From contig VGDT01000007.1 in assembly GCA_016869595.1 (NCBI GenBank), positions 22,186 to 86,185 of the forward strand: a stretch of DNA of 64,000 bases. The letters run 5' to 3'. The translations under genes were made by a program, and so were the position numbers. Below, one piece after another: positions 52,509 through 60,224 of this stretch (the first letter of the stretch is position 1; each line of letters begins with the position of its first letter). The notes under the pieces are model-generated. The model was not told where the DNA came from. It searched no databases and worked only from the letters and a program-made list of their open reading frames with translations. Source of the stretch: Alphaproteobacteria bacterium (GTDB lineage Bacteria; Pseudomonadota; Alphaproteobacteria; Rhizobiales; Beijerinckiaceae).

Positions 52509-52952
52509 CTAAACGTCGATCACGCATTGCGCTCGCCATTGTCCAGGGCGATCCTCGACGAAGGCCAGCTCGGTGTAGGTCGCGCCTTTCGCTTCCACGG
52601 CAGGCGCATGTCGCGCCCGCGAAACCGCCTCGCCGAAAGCGCGGCCTTTGAGGCGATTGTCGTCGATTTTCACCTCAAACGCGCCAAACAGCATTCGGCG
52701 CTCCGCCATCTCGTATATGAGCGCGTTAAGCCAATCGACGAGCAGCAGATCGAGACGTGGCGCTTCGAGGTCGATGTCCACCGCTTGCTCGAGCCGAACA
52801 GTCGCCGGATCGACAATCGCGGCCATCATGGCCAGAGCCGCCTGCTCGCAGGCCTCGCCTGGACTTGCGCCATAGCCGCGCACGCCGATGTCGGCGTCAT
52901 GTGGAAAATGCTCCCAGCGTCCGGTCGCGACATGGGCGCCCGTTGCGGCCAT
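52509..52952 (-). CDS. archease
   Basis: A 147-residue protein with the archease core WEHFPHDADIGVRGYGASPG and the C-terminal CVIDV, including the acidic residues that bind metal. Archease accelerates RtcB guanylylation and turnover and widens its nucleotide use. It lies 7 bp after the hibernation-factor gene and 15 bp before rtcB, a clear operon. No Shine-Dalgarno is obvious, consistent with coupling to the upstream gene. Confidence 0.93.
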   Translation of the reverse strand: MAATGAHVATGRWEHFPHDADIGVRGYGASPGEACEQAALAMMAAIVDPATVRLEQAVDIDLEAPRLDLLLVDWLNALIYEMAERRMLFGAFEVKIDDNRLKGRAFGEAVSRARHAPAVEAKGATYTELAFVEDRPGQWRAQCVIDV

Positions 52953-52959
52953 CGCAAAA

Positions 52960-53523
52960 TCAGACGGCGTCGCGGTCGAGTAGCGTCACGCGACTCGCTT
53001 GCGGACCCTCCCGGCCTTCCTCCTCGCTGTAGCGGACGCGCGCGCCGGGCTTCAACGCGTCAAATCCGGACCCTTCGACGCTGTTGCGGTGGAAGTAGAT
53101 CTCGCGACCGTCGGGCGCTTCGATAAAGCCGTAGCCGTCCTCGGTCACCATTTTCTTCACAACGCCTGTTGGCGCGGCCTCGTGATGTTTGACCTTGCCG
53201 CGCATGCGCCGGACCTGGTCCTGCAGCCGGCGCCGCGCCCTTTTGAACGCGTCATTCAACGCAAAATCGAAATCCTGAAACCTCTCATCCTGATGGGGCG
53301 TGCGCTCGATCGCGACCTCGCGTTTGTCAGGGAGGACGAGATGCAGATTGATCTCGTAAAGCCCTCCGGTGCGATGATGCGCGCCCGGGCCTTTCACGAC
53401 GACGCGACAGGCTGTCGCACGGCCGTAGCGATCCTCGAGCTTTTCTATCAGACGCATTATTTTTTCTTGTCGGTCTGACGAAGGCTCCACCCCTTGAAAA
53501 TCGATCTTCGGCTGAGTTTGCAT
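52960..53523 (-). CDS. HPF/RaiA ribosome-associated domain fused to cold-shock domain
   Basis: A 187-residue two-domain protein. Residues about 1-105 are an HPF/RaiA fold (KIDFQGVEPSSDRQEKIMRL, KGPGAHHRTGGLYEINLHLV). Residues about 118-185 are a cold-shock domain (GVVKKMVTEDGYGFIEAPDG, REIYFHRNSV). The HPF part would place it at the ribosomal A/P sites in hibernation, and the CSD could bind RNA. It starts at ATG 53523 with GGAGG eight bases upstream. It is the first gene of the operon that continues into archease and rtcB. Confidence 0.9.
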   Translation of the reverse strand: MQTQPKIDFQGVEPSSDRQEKIMRLIEKLEDRYGRATACRVVVKGPGAHHRTGGLYEINLHLVLPDKREVAIERTPHQDERFQDFDFALNDAFKRARRRLQDQVRRMRGKVKHHEAAPTGVVKKMVTEDGYGFIEAPDGREIYFHRNSVEGSGFDALKPGARVRYSEEEGREGPQASRVTLLDRDAV

Positions 53524-53683
53524 GTGCAAATCCTCCCAAGGCGAGACGGACAGCGAGCGTCCTCAATGGAATATGGCGAGGACTGAGCAGCTTCTCCAGA
53601 TAGAAGATTCATAGAACGACGCCATGTAGGACGCCAAGTAGGGATCAGCCAGGCTGAAATGTTCTAAGGACCGAGGTTCAAAG
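53524..53683. promoter_or_regulatory. divergent promoter region of the stress module
   Basis: This 160-bp space separates the leftward HPF-CSD operon and the rightward hydrolase-PRPP synthetase pair and must carry both promoters. On the minus strand CTTG (complement 53635-53638) and TCTATGA (complement 53609-53615) lie about 19 bases apart, a partial match to alphaproteobacterial sigma-32 promoters. No sigma-54 site was found. Confidence 0.4.
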
Positions 53684-54340
53684 ATGGCGAGCTTTAGGAC
53701 GATCGACGTCGTGATAGGGTCTAAACGGCTCGAGGGGTCGCTCTTTCTGCCTCAAACGTCGCACGGCCTCATCATTTTTGCGCATGGCAGCGGCTCCTCG
53801 CGCTTAAGTCCGCGCAACAGATATGTCGCCGAACGACTTGCTGCGCAGGGATTCGCCTGTTTGCTGTTCGATCTGCTGACCGCCGAGGAAGGCGAGTTCC
53901 GCCGCAATGTCTTCGACATCGAGCTGCTCGGCGCGCGCGTCATCGAAGCGATCGCCTGGGCTGGCGGCGAGAATGAAATTTCCCTGCTGCCGATAGGCCT
54001 TTTCGGCGCAAGCACGGGCGCCGCAGCGGCGCTCGTCGCCGCAGCCGACGAGCCGCGCGTCGCGGCCGTCGTTTCGCGCGGCGGCCGGCCAGATCTTGCG
54101 GGCGACGCGCTGCGGCGCGTCCAAGCGCCGACATTGCTGATCGTCGGCGGTTTGGATTATGGCGTCATCGAACTCAATCGCAGCGCTCAGCAGCTGCTGA
54201 GATGCCGCAACCGTCTCGATATCGTGCCGGGCGCCACTCATCTTTTCGAGGAGCCCGGCACATTGGAGAGCGTCGTCGAGCGTGCGACAAAGTGGTTTAT
54301 CGAATATCTTGGCGCGACTCGCGACGCGACGGACGACTAG
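53684..54340 (+). CDS. dienelactone-hydrolase-like alpha/beta hydrolase
   Basis: A 218-residue cytoplasmic hydrolase. The nucleophile elbow is GLFGASTGAAAAL, with the Ser near residue 110. The acid is likely in VGGLDYGVIEL and the histidine in PGATHLFEEPG. Oxyanion-forming FAHGSGSSRLSPRN lies near the N-terminus. This form is often found beside PRTases and PRPP synthetases in Proteobacteria, with unknown substrate. GAGG precedes the ATG. It is followed by the PRPP synthetase after 42 bp. Confidence 0.88.
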   Translation: MASFRTIDVVIGSKRLEGSLFLPQTSHGLIIFAHGSGSSRLSPRNRYVAERLAAQGFACLLFDLLTAEEGEFRRNVFDIELLGARVIEAIAWAGGENEISLLPIGLFGASTGAAAALVAAADEPRVAAVVSRGGRPDLAGDALRRVQAPTLLIVGGLDYGVIELNRSAQQLLRCRNRLDIVPGATHLFEEPGTLESVVERATKWFIEYLGATRDATDD

Positions 54341-54382
54341 TTCTACTTTCGAAATTTGCGTGACGGCGGAAGGTTCTCAAAG

Positions 54383-55900
54383 ATGACCACGATGGCGACG
54401 ACCGAGCCGCCGCTGAAGCGGCTCTTCGACCGACTGGATTTCGCGCCGCAGCCGAAACGGATGGAGCTCCAAGTCGTGCAGGAGCGCTGGGAGGCGGCGC
54501 GCGGCGGCGCAGTGGCGCCGAGAAGGAACGCCATTAGCTTCTCGCCGCAAGATCGGGGCGCCGCCGAAACCATCTTCGTCCATCGATTCGAAGGACCGGA
54601 CGACGACGCCGTGCTGACCGAGGGCGCGTCGGCCGCAGCAATATTGCTTGGTTCTTGTCGGATTGGAGAAAAACTGAGCGAAGCGGCGCAGCGGCGGGGC
54701 GCGGTGCGACTGCGCCGTCTATTGAAGGAGGTACGGGGAACGGGCCAACCGGTGCTCGCGCAATACACCAGCGTCGAACATGGTCGCGATCGCGCTATTA
54801 TCGAAATTCTGGCGGCGCCGCTTTCCGAAGATGGACGCACCATCGATTCGGCGCTCATCGCAGTTTGGGCGCATGTTTTAGATGGCGCGCCCGCGCATGC
54901 GCCCCGAGAAGCGGATAGCAGCCTCGCGCTCTTCGCGCTCGGCGCAAGCGTCTCATTCGGCGAGGATGTCGCGCAATTGCTCGGCGCGGAGCTTACGCCG
55001 CTCGAAGACCGTGAGTTCGAAGACGGCGAATATAAGATCCGGCCGCTCGAAAACGTCCGCGGCCGCGATTGCTACGCCGTCTTTACCCTGCATGGCGATC
55101 ACGTCGCGAGCAGCGCCGACAAGCTATGCAAACTGCTGTTCTTCATCGGCGCGCTGAAGGACGCCGGCGCGAGGCGCGTCACGGCTGTCACGCCTTATCT
55201 GTGCTTCTCGCGCAAAGATCGACGCACCAAGCCGCGCGATCCCGTCACCACGCGTTATGTCGCACAGCTCTTTGAGGCGCTCGGAACCGACCGTCTGGTC
55301 TGCATCGATGTGCATAACATCGCCGCATTCCAGAACGCTTTTCGCTGCGAGACGGTTCACCTCGACGCACAAGCGCTCTTTGCGCGGCATGTCGTTGCTG
55401 AGATCGGAGACTCGCCTGTCGCCGTCGTCTCTCCCGATCTTGGGGGCGAGAAGCGCGCGGAACTCTTCCGGCTGCGGCTCGAACGCATGCTGAGCCGCCC
55501 CGTCGCCAAGGCTTTCATGGACAAATATCGCAGCGAGGGCCGCGTCGTCGGCGATATTTTCGCCGGCGACGTCAAGGACCGCACCGCCATCATCATCGAC
55601 GACCTTATCGCCGGCGGCGGCACTGTAGCGCGCACCGCAGCGGCATGCCGCGCGAATGGCGCAAAGCGCGTTTGGGCGGCAGCGACTCACGGCGTTTTTT
55701 CCGAAAAGGCGGCGTCAGTGCTGACGAACACGCCGCTCGACAAACTGATCATCACCGATACCGTGCCGCTGCAATCCACAATCGCGACCGCGCTAGGCGA
55801 TCGACTGACAATGATTAGCGTCGGCGGTCTCGTCGCTGAGGCGATCCGGCGGCTGCACGCAAACGGTTCGATTACGCAGCTTCTCGACGAAGGACCTTAG
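54383..55900 (+). CDS. ribose-phosphate pyrophosphokinase with N-terminal PAS_5-like domain
   Basis: A 505-residue protein; the ATG at 54383 has GGAAGG upstream. Residues about 180-505 are a PRPP synthetase: FALGASVSFGEDVAQLLG, YLCFSRKDRRTKPRDPVTTR (ATP/flag region), VVSPDLGGEKRAELF and the PRPP loop AIIIDDLIAGGGT. They make PRPP from ribose 5-phosphate and ATP. Residues about 10-165 do not belong to that family and resemble PAS_5 (QERWEAARGGAVAPRR opening; GRDRAIIEILAAPLSEDG near the end). The fusion would allow sensory control of PRPP output (inference). Standard PRPP synthetases are near 310 residues. The canonical paralogue prs is presumably elsewhere. Confidence 0.85.
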   Translation: MTTMATTEPPLKRLFDRLDFAPQPKRMELQVVQERWEAARGGAVAPRRNAISFSPQDRGAAETIFVHRFEGPDDDAVLTEGASAAAILLGSCRIGEKLSEAAQRRGAVRLRRLLKEVRGTGQPVLAQYTSVEHGRDRAIIEILAAPLSEDGRTIDSALIAVWAHVLDGAPAHAPREADSSLALFALGASVSFGEDVAQLLGAELTPLEDREFEDGEYKIRPLENVRGRDCYAVFTLHGDHVASSADKLCKLLFFIGALKDAGARRVTAVTPYLCFSRKDRRTKPRDPVTTRYVAQLFEALGTDRLVCIDVHNIAAFQNAFRCETVHLDAQALFARHVVAEIGDSPVAVVSPDLGGEKRAELFRLRLERMLSRPVAKAFMDKYRSEGRVVGDIFAGDVKDRTAIIIDDLIAGGGTVARTAAACRANGAKRVWAAATHGVFSEKAASVLTNTPLDKLIITDTVPLQSTIATALGDRLTMISVGGLVAEAIRRLHANGSITQLLDEGP

Positions 55901-55950
55901 GCGCTGGGCATTCTCGTTGCGTATCCCACCGCTCACGCCGCCAGCTTCAG

Positions 55951-56793
55951 ATGAACTTGGAAGACGTACTCATTCGCCGAATGTCCAAAGCCGAGCTCTG
56001 TCTGGCTTTCGATTGGGCTGCGACCGAAGGCTGGAATCCTGGCCTCCATGACGCTGAGAGTTTCTACGCTGTCGATCCTGAAGGATTCTTTATTGCGGAG
56101 CGTGCGGGCGAGCCTTTGGGCTGCATTTGCGGCGTCGCCTATGACGAGACTTTTGGCTACGTCGGACTTTTCATCGTTCGCCCGCCTTATCGCGGACAGG
56201 GCGTCGGCCTTCAGCTCTTAGAAGTTGCGCTGCGGCATGTAGAGGGACGCAATGTCGGGCTCGACGCCGCGATCGCCATGCAAGAGACTTATGGGCGATA
56301 CGGCTTCAAATTCGCCCATCGAGTTATTCGCCACCAATGCATTGGCGGCGGCGAGTCGCCCTTCGACGTAACGGAACTGGCCTCTGTGCCTTTTGACGAA
56401 ATCGTGCGTTACGACGCAACTGTCTTTCCGACTTCGCGCGCGACATTTCTTTCGCGTTGGATCGCTCAGCCGCGCAGCACAACGCTGGCATTTATGACGC
56501 ATGGGCGACTCGCCGGCTATGGCGTGCTGCGCGCCTGCCGCGAGGGATACAAGATCGGTCCGCTCTTCGCAGACGATCCGCAGATCGCCGACATGCTGTT
56601 TCAGGGCCTGTGCGCGCGGGCGGCCGGCGCGCCAGTCTTTCTCGATACGCCAGAGGCGAACCCTGCTGCGATCGAACTTGCGCAACGGCGAAAAATGACG
56701 CCGGTATTCGACACGGCGCGCATGTATACGCGAGGAACGCCGCAGGGTCGGACCGACCATTGCTACGGCGTCACGACCTTTGAACTCGGCTAG
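55951..56793 (+). CDS. GNAT family N-acetyltransferase (YitH-like, two-domain)
   Basis: A 280-residue protein. The N-terminal GNAT domain shows GLFIVRPPYRGQGVGLQLLE (acetyl-CoA loop R/Q-x-x-G-x-G/A) near residue 75. The C-terminal half is the Acetyltransf_18 type (VTELASVPFDEIVRYDATVF, PVFLDTPEANPAAIELAQ). The substrate is unknown. Its stop overlaps the truncated end of an SRAP remnant on the other strand. No convincing Shine-Dalgarno is seen. Confidence 0.88.
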   Translation: MNLEDVLIRRMSKAELCLAFDWAATEGWNPGLHDAESFYAVDPEGFFIAERAGEPLGCICGVAYDETFGYVGLFIVRPPYRGQGVGLQLLEVALRHVEGRNVGLDAAIAMQETYGRYGFKFAHRVIRHQCIGGGESPFDVTELASVPFDEIVRYDATVFPTSRATFLSRWIAQPRSTTLAFMTHGRLAGYGVLRACREGYKIGPLFADDPQIADMLFQGLCARAAGAPVFLDTPEANPAAIELAQRRKMTPVFDTARMYTRGTPQGRTDHCYGVTTFELG

Positions 56794-56891
56794 TTCACGC
56801 CAGCGCCTATGCGGTCAAGCGGCTGGCCAATCAAATCGGCAAGCCGCTGAAGCTCCTCCCAGGAGAGATGCTGCGTAAAGCGCCCACACAT
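56790..56891 (-). pseudogene. 5' stump of an SRAP (HMCES/YedK) gene
   Basis: On the minus strand an ATG at complement 56889-56891 opens a 33-codon frame beginning MCGRFTQHLSWEELQRLADL, the highly specific start of SRAP proteins in which Cys2 forms a covalent cross-link with abasic DNA. The frame then reads IGQPLDRIGAGVN and stops where the GNAT gene ends, so the RYN(I/A)APTQ block and the rest (about 200 residues) are missing. It looks like the residue of a deletion that joined this locus to the GNAT gene. Confidence 0.7.
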
Positions 56892-56910
56892 TGGGCCGAA
56901 ACGCCCCGTG

Positions 56911-57189
56911 TCAGTAGTAATAGCGCCGACGGTAATATGGGCGCGGCGCCGTCGCGGCGCCAATAATTGCACCGCCGGCAGCGCCGACCGCCCCCGCGGC
57001 GAGCGTCGGGCCCGCGAGGCCGCCTGATGCAAGCGCGCCGATGCCGGCGCCGCCCAGACCGCCGATGATGCCGCCGCCGACAGCGCGTTCGCCCGGCGTA
57101 TAGCAGCCGTAAAGCGGGACGGAGGCCGTCAGAAGCGTCGCGAGGACGAGGGCTTTCTTGACCCGGGGGGCAATGGCGATGCTGTTCAT
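56911..57189 (-). CDS. glycine-zipper lipoprotein
   Basis: A 92-residue protein. The start at 57189 (MNSIAIAPRVKKALV) has GGGAA upstream; a longer frame to 57207 does not. The signal ends in the lipobox LYGC. Then come GGGIIGGLGGAGIGALASGG and AAGAVGAAGGAIIGAA glycine-zipper segments and a Tyr/Arg tail (PYYRRRYYY). Such small lipoproteins (17-kDa-antigen-like) are outer-membrane components. Single gene. Confidence 0.78.
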   Translation of the reverse strand: MNSIAIAPRVKKALVLATLLTASVPLYGCYTPGERAVGGGIIGGLGGAGIGALASGGLAGPTLAAGAVGAAGGAIIGAATAPRPYYRRRYYY

Positions 57190-57562
57190 TTTCGTTCCCT
57201 TGTTCATCGTCGTGCGGCGGCGGCGCTAAGGCCGAGCCTTCGCCGAATGAACCCAGATTTGCGCCAGAACGATGGCCCATCGCAGGCAGCTTGATGTGCG
57301 CAGAAAGAGGGGTCCAAACCCGCAGAACTTTGTCTCGCTGTTCTTTCAAATAAGAATATTTAGAAGGACGATTTCTGAAAGATTTCCGATGAAGGATGCA
57401 TGGTATTGACCCTACGGTTTGCTTGTTAAATCTTTCCGCCATGCATGGGCGTTGATGAAATTTTCGATATTCGCAAACCCACGCCTTTGAGCTGAACGCT
57501 CGCCCTCAAGCAAAAAATTCGGGTTTGCGACGCCCCGGCCCGCAATCCTGAAGGAGAGAACA
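57190..57562. other. 373-bp intergenic region, AT-richer, no gene recognised
   Basis: Divergent promoter space between the lipoprotein and the Cys-rich small-protein operon. The part 57340-57440 is AT-rich. TTTAGAA (57359-57365) and TTCTGAA (57373-57379) form an imperfect inverted repeat that resembles, with a longer spacer, the ICE motif of Irr regulators. TTGACC at 57406 could be a -35 element. None of these is conclusive. Confidence 0.4.
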
Positions 57563-57802
57563 ATGTGCGATTTGGCGCTCGAAAAAAACCGCATTGATTC
57601 GATTCTCGCCGAAGCGATGAACCAAAACTCGGCGCGAACGTCGATCGATGAAACAGAGCTCGCCGGTTACGGACTTGCGGCGCTGCGCAGCCACTACGCG
57701 CTTTCCTGTCCGGACGAGTGCATGCGCAAGCGATGCGACGAATTCGCCGCGGTCGTCGCGCTGTCGCGTCGCGCGCAGCAGCGCCTGCGGCAGACCGCCT
57801 GA
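57563..57802 (+). CDS. small Cys-containing protein, function unknown
   Basis: A 79-residue protein after a strong AAGGAG site. It is largely helical and has cysteines at C2, C49, C53 and C58, the last three in SCPDECMRKRCDEF, which may bind a metal or take part in thiol chemistry. I do not recognise a family. It is the first gene in a run with the ABM monooxygenase (31 bp gap) and a peroxiredoxin, so a peroxide or iron/heme context is likely. Confidence 0.72.
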   Translation: MCDLALEKNRIDSILAEAMNQNSARTSIDETELAGYGLAALRSHYALSCPDECMRKRCDEFAAVVALSRRAQQRLRQTA

Positions 57803-57833
57803 AAGATTCCGGACAGAGAAAAAGGACCGCGCG

Positions 57834-58139
57834 ATGTTCATGGCGTCGAATCAGTTCAAGGTCGTCAAGGGCTGCGAAGAAACATTTGAAACGGCTTGGA
57901 AAGAGACGAGCGTCCGGCTGCGCGAGGCCGCAGGTCTGATCGGATTTCGCTTCCATAAGGGAGGAGAGGTCGGTCCGCATGTGCTCTATTTCTCAGTCAC
58001 GATGTGGGAGACGGAAGAGCGCTTCATCGACTGGCGGCGCGCCGAACTCTATGGCGCCCCTCGCGGAAGCCTCGGACCGCGCCGCGCCTCGCGGCTTGAG
58101 GAGTTCGACGCGACCGTCTCAAGAAGCAATCCGCAATAA
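57834..58139 (+). CDS. antibiotic biosynthesis monooxygenase (ABM/IsdG-like)
   Basis: A 101-residue ABM-fold protein. MFMASNQFKVVKGCEETFET matches the opening of alphaproteobacterial heme-degrading HmuD/IsdG-like or general ABM proteins, and GLIGFRFHKGG and VLYFSVTMWETEERFIDW are the other family strands. It might open heme or be a simple quinol/peroxide-linked monooxygenase; the histidine used by true IsdG enzymes is not clearly identified. AAGGA precedes the ATG. It lies 29 bp before the peroxiredoxin. Confidence 0.8.
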   Translation: MFMASNQFKVVKGCEETFETAWKETSVRLREAAGLIGFRFHKGGEVGPHVLYFSVTMWETEERFIDWRRAELYGAPRGSLGPRRASRLEEFDATVSRSNPQ

Positions 58140-58168
58140 CGCGCCGGCGTATTTCCTGGGAGAAGCAC

Positions 58169-58726
58169 ATGTTAGGAATTGGCGACCGCCTGCCAAATTT
58201 CACAGCGATCGGCGTGAAGCCGGGATTTAACGAGATCGAGGAGAACGGCGAGTCAGCGTTCGAAACGGTGAGTGAGATGAGCTTTCCCGGCAAATGGAAA
58301 GTGATCTTTTTCTACCCGAAGGATTTCACCTTCGTTTGCCCGACGGAAATCGCCGGCTTCGCGCACTTGTCGGATGATTTCGCCAAGCGCGACGCCGTCG
58401 TTCTCGGCGGGTCGACGGATAATGAATTCGTCAAGCTTGCCTGGCGGCGCGATCACAGCGACCTGAGGAATTTACCGATCTGGCAGTTCGCCGATTCGAA
58501 AGGCGATCTCGTCGATGGCTTGGGAGTTAGGGCGCCGTCAGGCGTCGCCTATCGCGCCACCTTCGTCGTCGACCCAGATAATATCATTCAGCATGTGTAT
58601 GCGACGAATCTCGACGTCGGCCGTGCGCCGGAAGATACGCTGCGCGTGCTCGACGCTTTGCAGACCGGCGCCCTCTGCGCCTGTAACCGGCCAGTGGGCG
58701 GAGAAACGCTCAGCCCCGCGGCGTGA
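58169..58726 (+). CDS. AhpC-type 2-Cys peroxiredoxin
   Basis: A 185-residue peroxiredoxin with peroxidatic C57 in FYPKDFTFVCPTEI and resolving cysteines C170/C172 in TGALCACNRPVGG, the pattern of the actinobacterial AhpC/Prx1 group that pairs with AhpD rather than AhpF. AhpD is not visible. It reduces peroxides in the cytoplasm. GGGAG lies before the ATG. It overlaps the opposing glycosyltransferase stop by 17 bases. Confidence 0.93.
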   Translation: MLGIGDRLPNFTAIGVKPGFNEIEENGESAFETVSEMSFPGKWKVIFFYPKDFTFVCPTEIAGFAHLSDDFAKRDAVVLGGSTDNEFVKLAWRRDHSDLRNLPIWQFADSKGDLVDGLGVRAPSGVAYRATFVVDPDNIIQHVYATNLDVGRAPEDTLRVLDALQTGALCACNRPVGGETLSPAA

Positions 58727-60224
58727 CGGCAGACGTGGCCCCGGGCGAATGCGGGTCCAGCGTCTCAGGGCGTCTTGGAGCCCACTCATTCTTTGGAAAT
58801 TGTTTGAGGCCGTTTGGAATTGCCTCTTCGACGGTCTTCTTCGCTTTCGAAGCCGCTTCGAGATATTGAACCGCACCTTTGTTGCGCTCGAAACTACGCC
58901 ACCGTTGCTCCATGCATTTATCTTCTCGCACCAGGGAAAGAAACAGATCTGTCGCCTCTTTCCAAGTGAGGACCTCAAAATCCGGTCTCGGCGCACGCCC
59001 CGATAGACACGCGTCGATTTGCTGCGCAAGCGCCGCATCGTCCGCAACATTGAAATAAAGCGCGTGTTGGCCGCAGATTTCCCGAAACACTGGAATATCC
59101 GAAACGATGATGCTCGTTCCATAATGAGCGGCTTCGATCAATGGCAATCCAAACCCTTCCGCGATCGAAGGCGAAACGAGCGCCGCCGCATTTCGATAGA
59201 GAAATTGCAGAGTCGCGTCGTCCGGACCTTCGACCCATAGGAGCCGTTTGCCGAATTCCGGGTGGTTTCTAATCCGCGTAACGACGGCGCGAGCGCTCCA
59301 GCCATATCGTCCGGCGATGACATATCGCGCTTGCGACCCTGCCGCCCAAAGTCGTTCAAAAGCGTCAAGCGCAATGGGATGCCCTTTGCGAGGTTCTATG
59401 GTCCCAACTGTCACGAAAAAAGGATGTTCCGTGACCATGGTCGCAATGTCCGACGAAGGCTTGCCGTCAATCTCGTCCAAATCGCAGCCAAGATGGAACC
59501 AGCCCAATCGAAGCTCATCTCGGCAAACGTCAGTTGAGCTGCGTATAAACTGTTCCAAATCGTCTACAACGCTGTTCGAAATCGCAATGACCGAATCGCA
59601 CTTTGCTAGAACTGTTTCGAGTCTGTTTTTGAATTCAAAAGTGTAGGAAGCTGGACAAGTTCCCGGGTACTTGAGCGGGACGAGATCGTACGCCACAGAG
59701 ACGATTTTCCCACCTCTTTCATGAATATTGTCGAGCAGCGGAGAGATCGTTGAAAGGGGAGTCACGTCCAATAGGACGAGGATATCGCCTTTCTCGATCT
59801 CAAGAGGAACAGAGCTCATTTCTCCGTTCGACAAAACCATTGGCAAGCCGTCTTCTAAGACGAATGGTATCGCCTTTTCGCCCCGAGCCGCATGAAAGGC
59901 GATGTTGCGAACGACGCGCTGTACGCCATCCTTGCGGCCGGATTGAACTGTGTGCGTAGCGTCGATTAGCACCCGTGGCCGTGGGCAGTTGCCAACAAGG
60001 CGTCGGGCGCTCGTCGCATCGGCTGCAACGACGGCGCGATGACGTCTCTGCGGCCGACTGCCGTCATGCCAGTGACCTAAGCCAACGAGCTTGGTCACTG
60101 TCCAATAAAGCTCCTTAAGCCACAGCGGCCAGAAACCCCTTCGCGACTCAATGGTCGTTTCGAGCTCACCAAGCTCCTCAGCGAGGATACGGATCCGATA
60201 TCGAAAGAGCTCCACCGAATTCAT
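58710..60224 (-). CDS. GT4-type glycosyltransferase, atypical composition
   Basis: A glycosyltransferase of 504 residues from the ATG at 60224; the frame is open to a TTG at 60278, and neither start has a good Shine-Dalgarno. The GT-B C-terminal domain has FFVTVGTIEPRKGH, RLLWVEGPDDATLQ and the EGFGLPLIEAAHYG (E-x7-E) site for an activated sugar. The first 100 residues are not recognisable. GC content is clearly below the window average and codon use is mixed, suggesting horizontal acquisition. It is a single envelope-sugar gene with no cluster around it, next to an IS element. Confidence 0.85.
   Translation of the reverse strand: MNSVELFRYRIRILAEELGELETTIESRRGFWPLWLKELYWTVTKLVGLGHWHDGSRPQRRHRAVVAADATSARRLVGNCPRPRVLIDATHTVQSGRKDGVQRVVRNIAFHAARGEKAIPFVLEDGLPMVLSNGEMSSVPLEIEKGDILVLLDVTPLSTISPLLDNIHERGGKIVSVAYDLVPLKYPGTCPASYTFEFKNRLETVLAKCDSVIAISNSVVDDLEQFIRSSTDVCRDELRLGWFHLGCDLDEIDGKPSSDIATMVTEHPFFVTVGTIEPRKGHPIALDAFERLWAAGSQARYVIAGRYGWSARAVVTRIRNHPEFGKRLLWVEGPDDATLQFLYRNAAALVSPSIAEGFGLPLIEAAHYGTSIIVSDIPVFREICGQHALYFNVADDAALAQQIDACLSGRAPRPDFEVLTWKEATDLFLSLVREDKCMEQRWRSFERNKGAVQYLEAASKAKKTVEEAIPNGLKQFPKNEWAPRRPETLDPHSPGATSAVTPRG

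Noticed and set aside
53524..53683. Sigma-54/RtcR-type control of rtcB
   Set aside because: No TGGCAC-N5-TTGC type site in the promoter space and no rtcR gene nearby.
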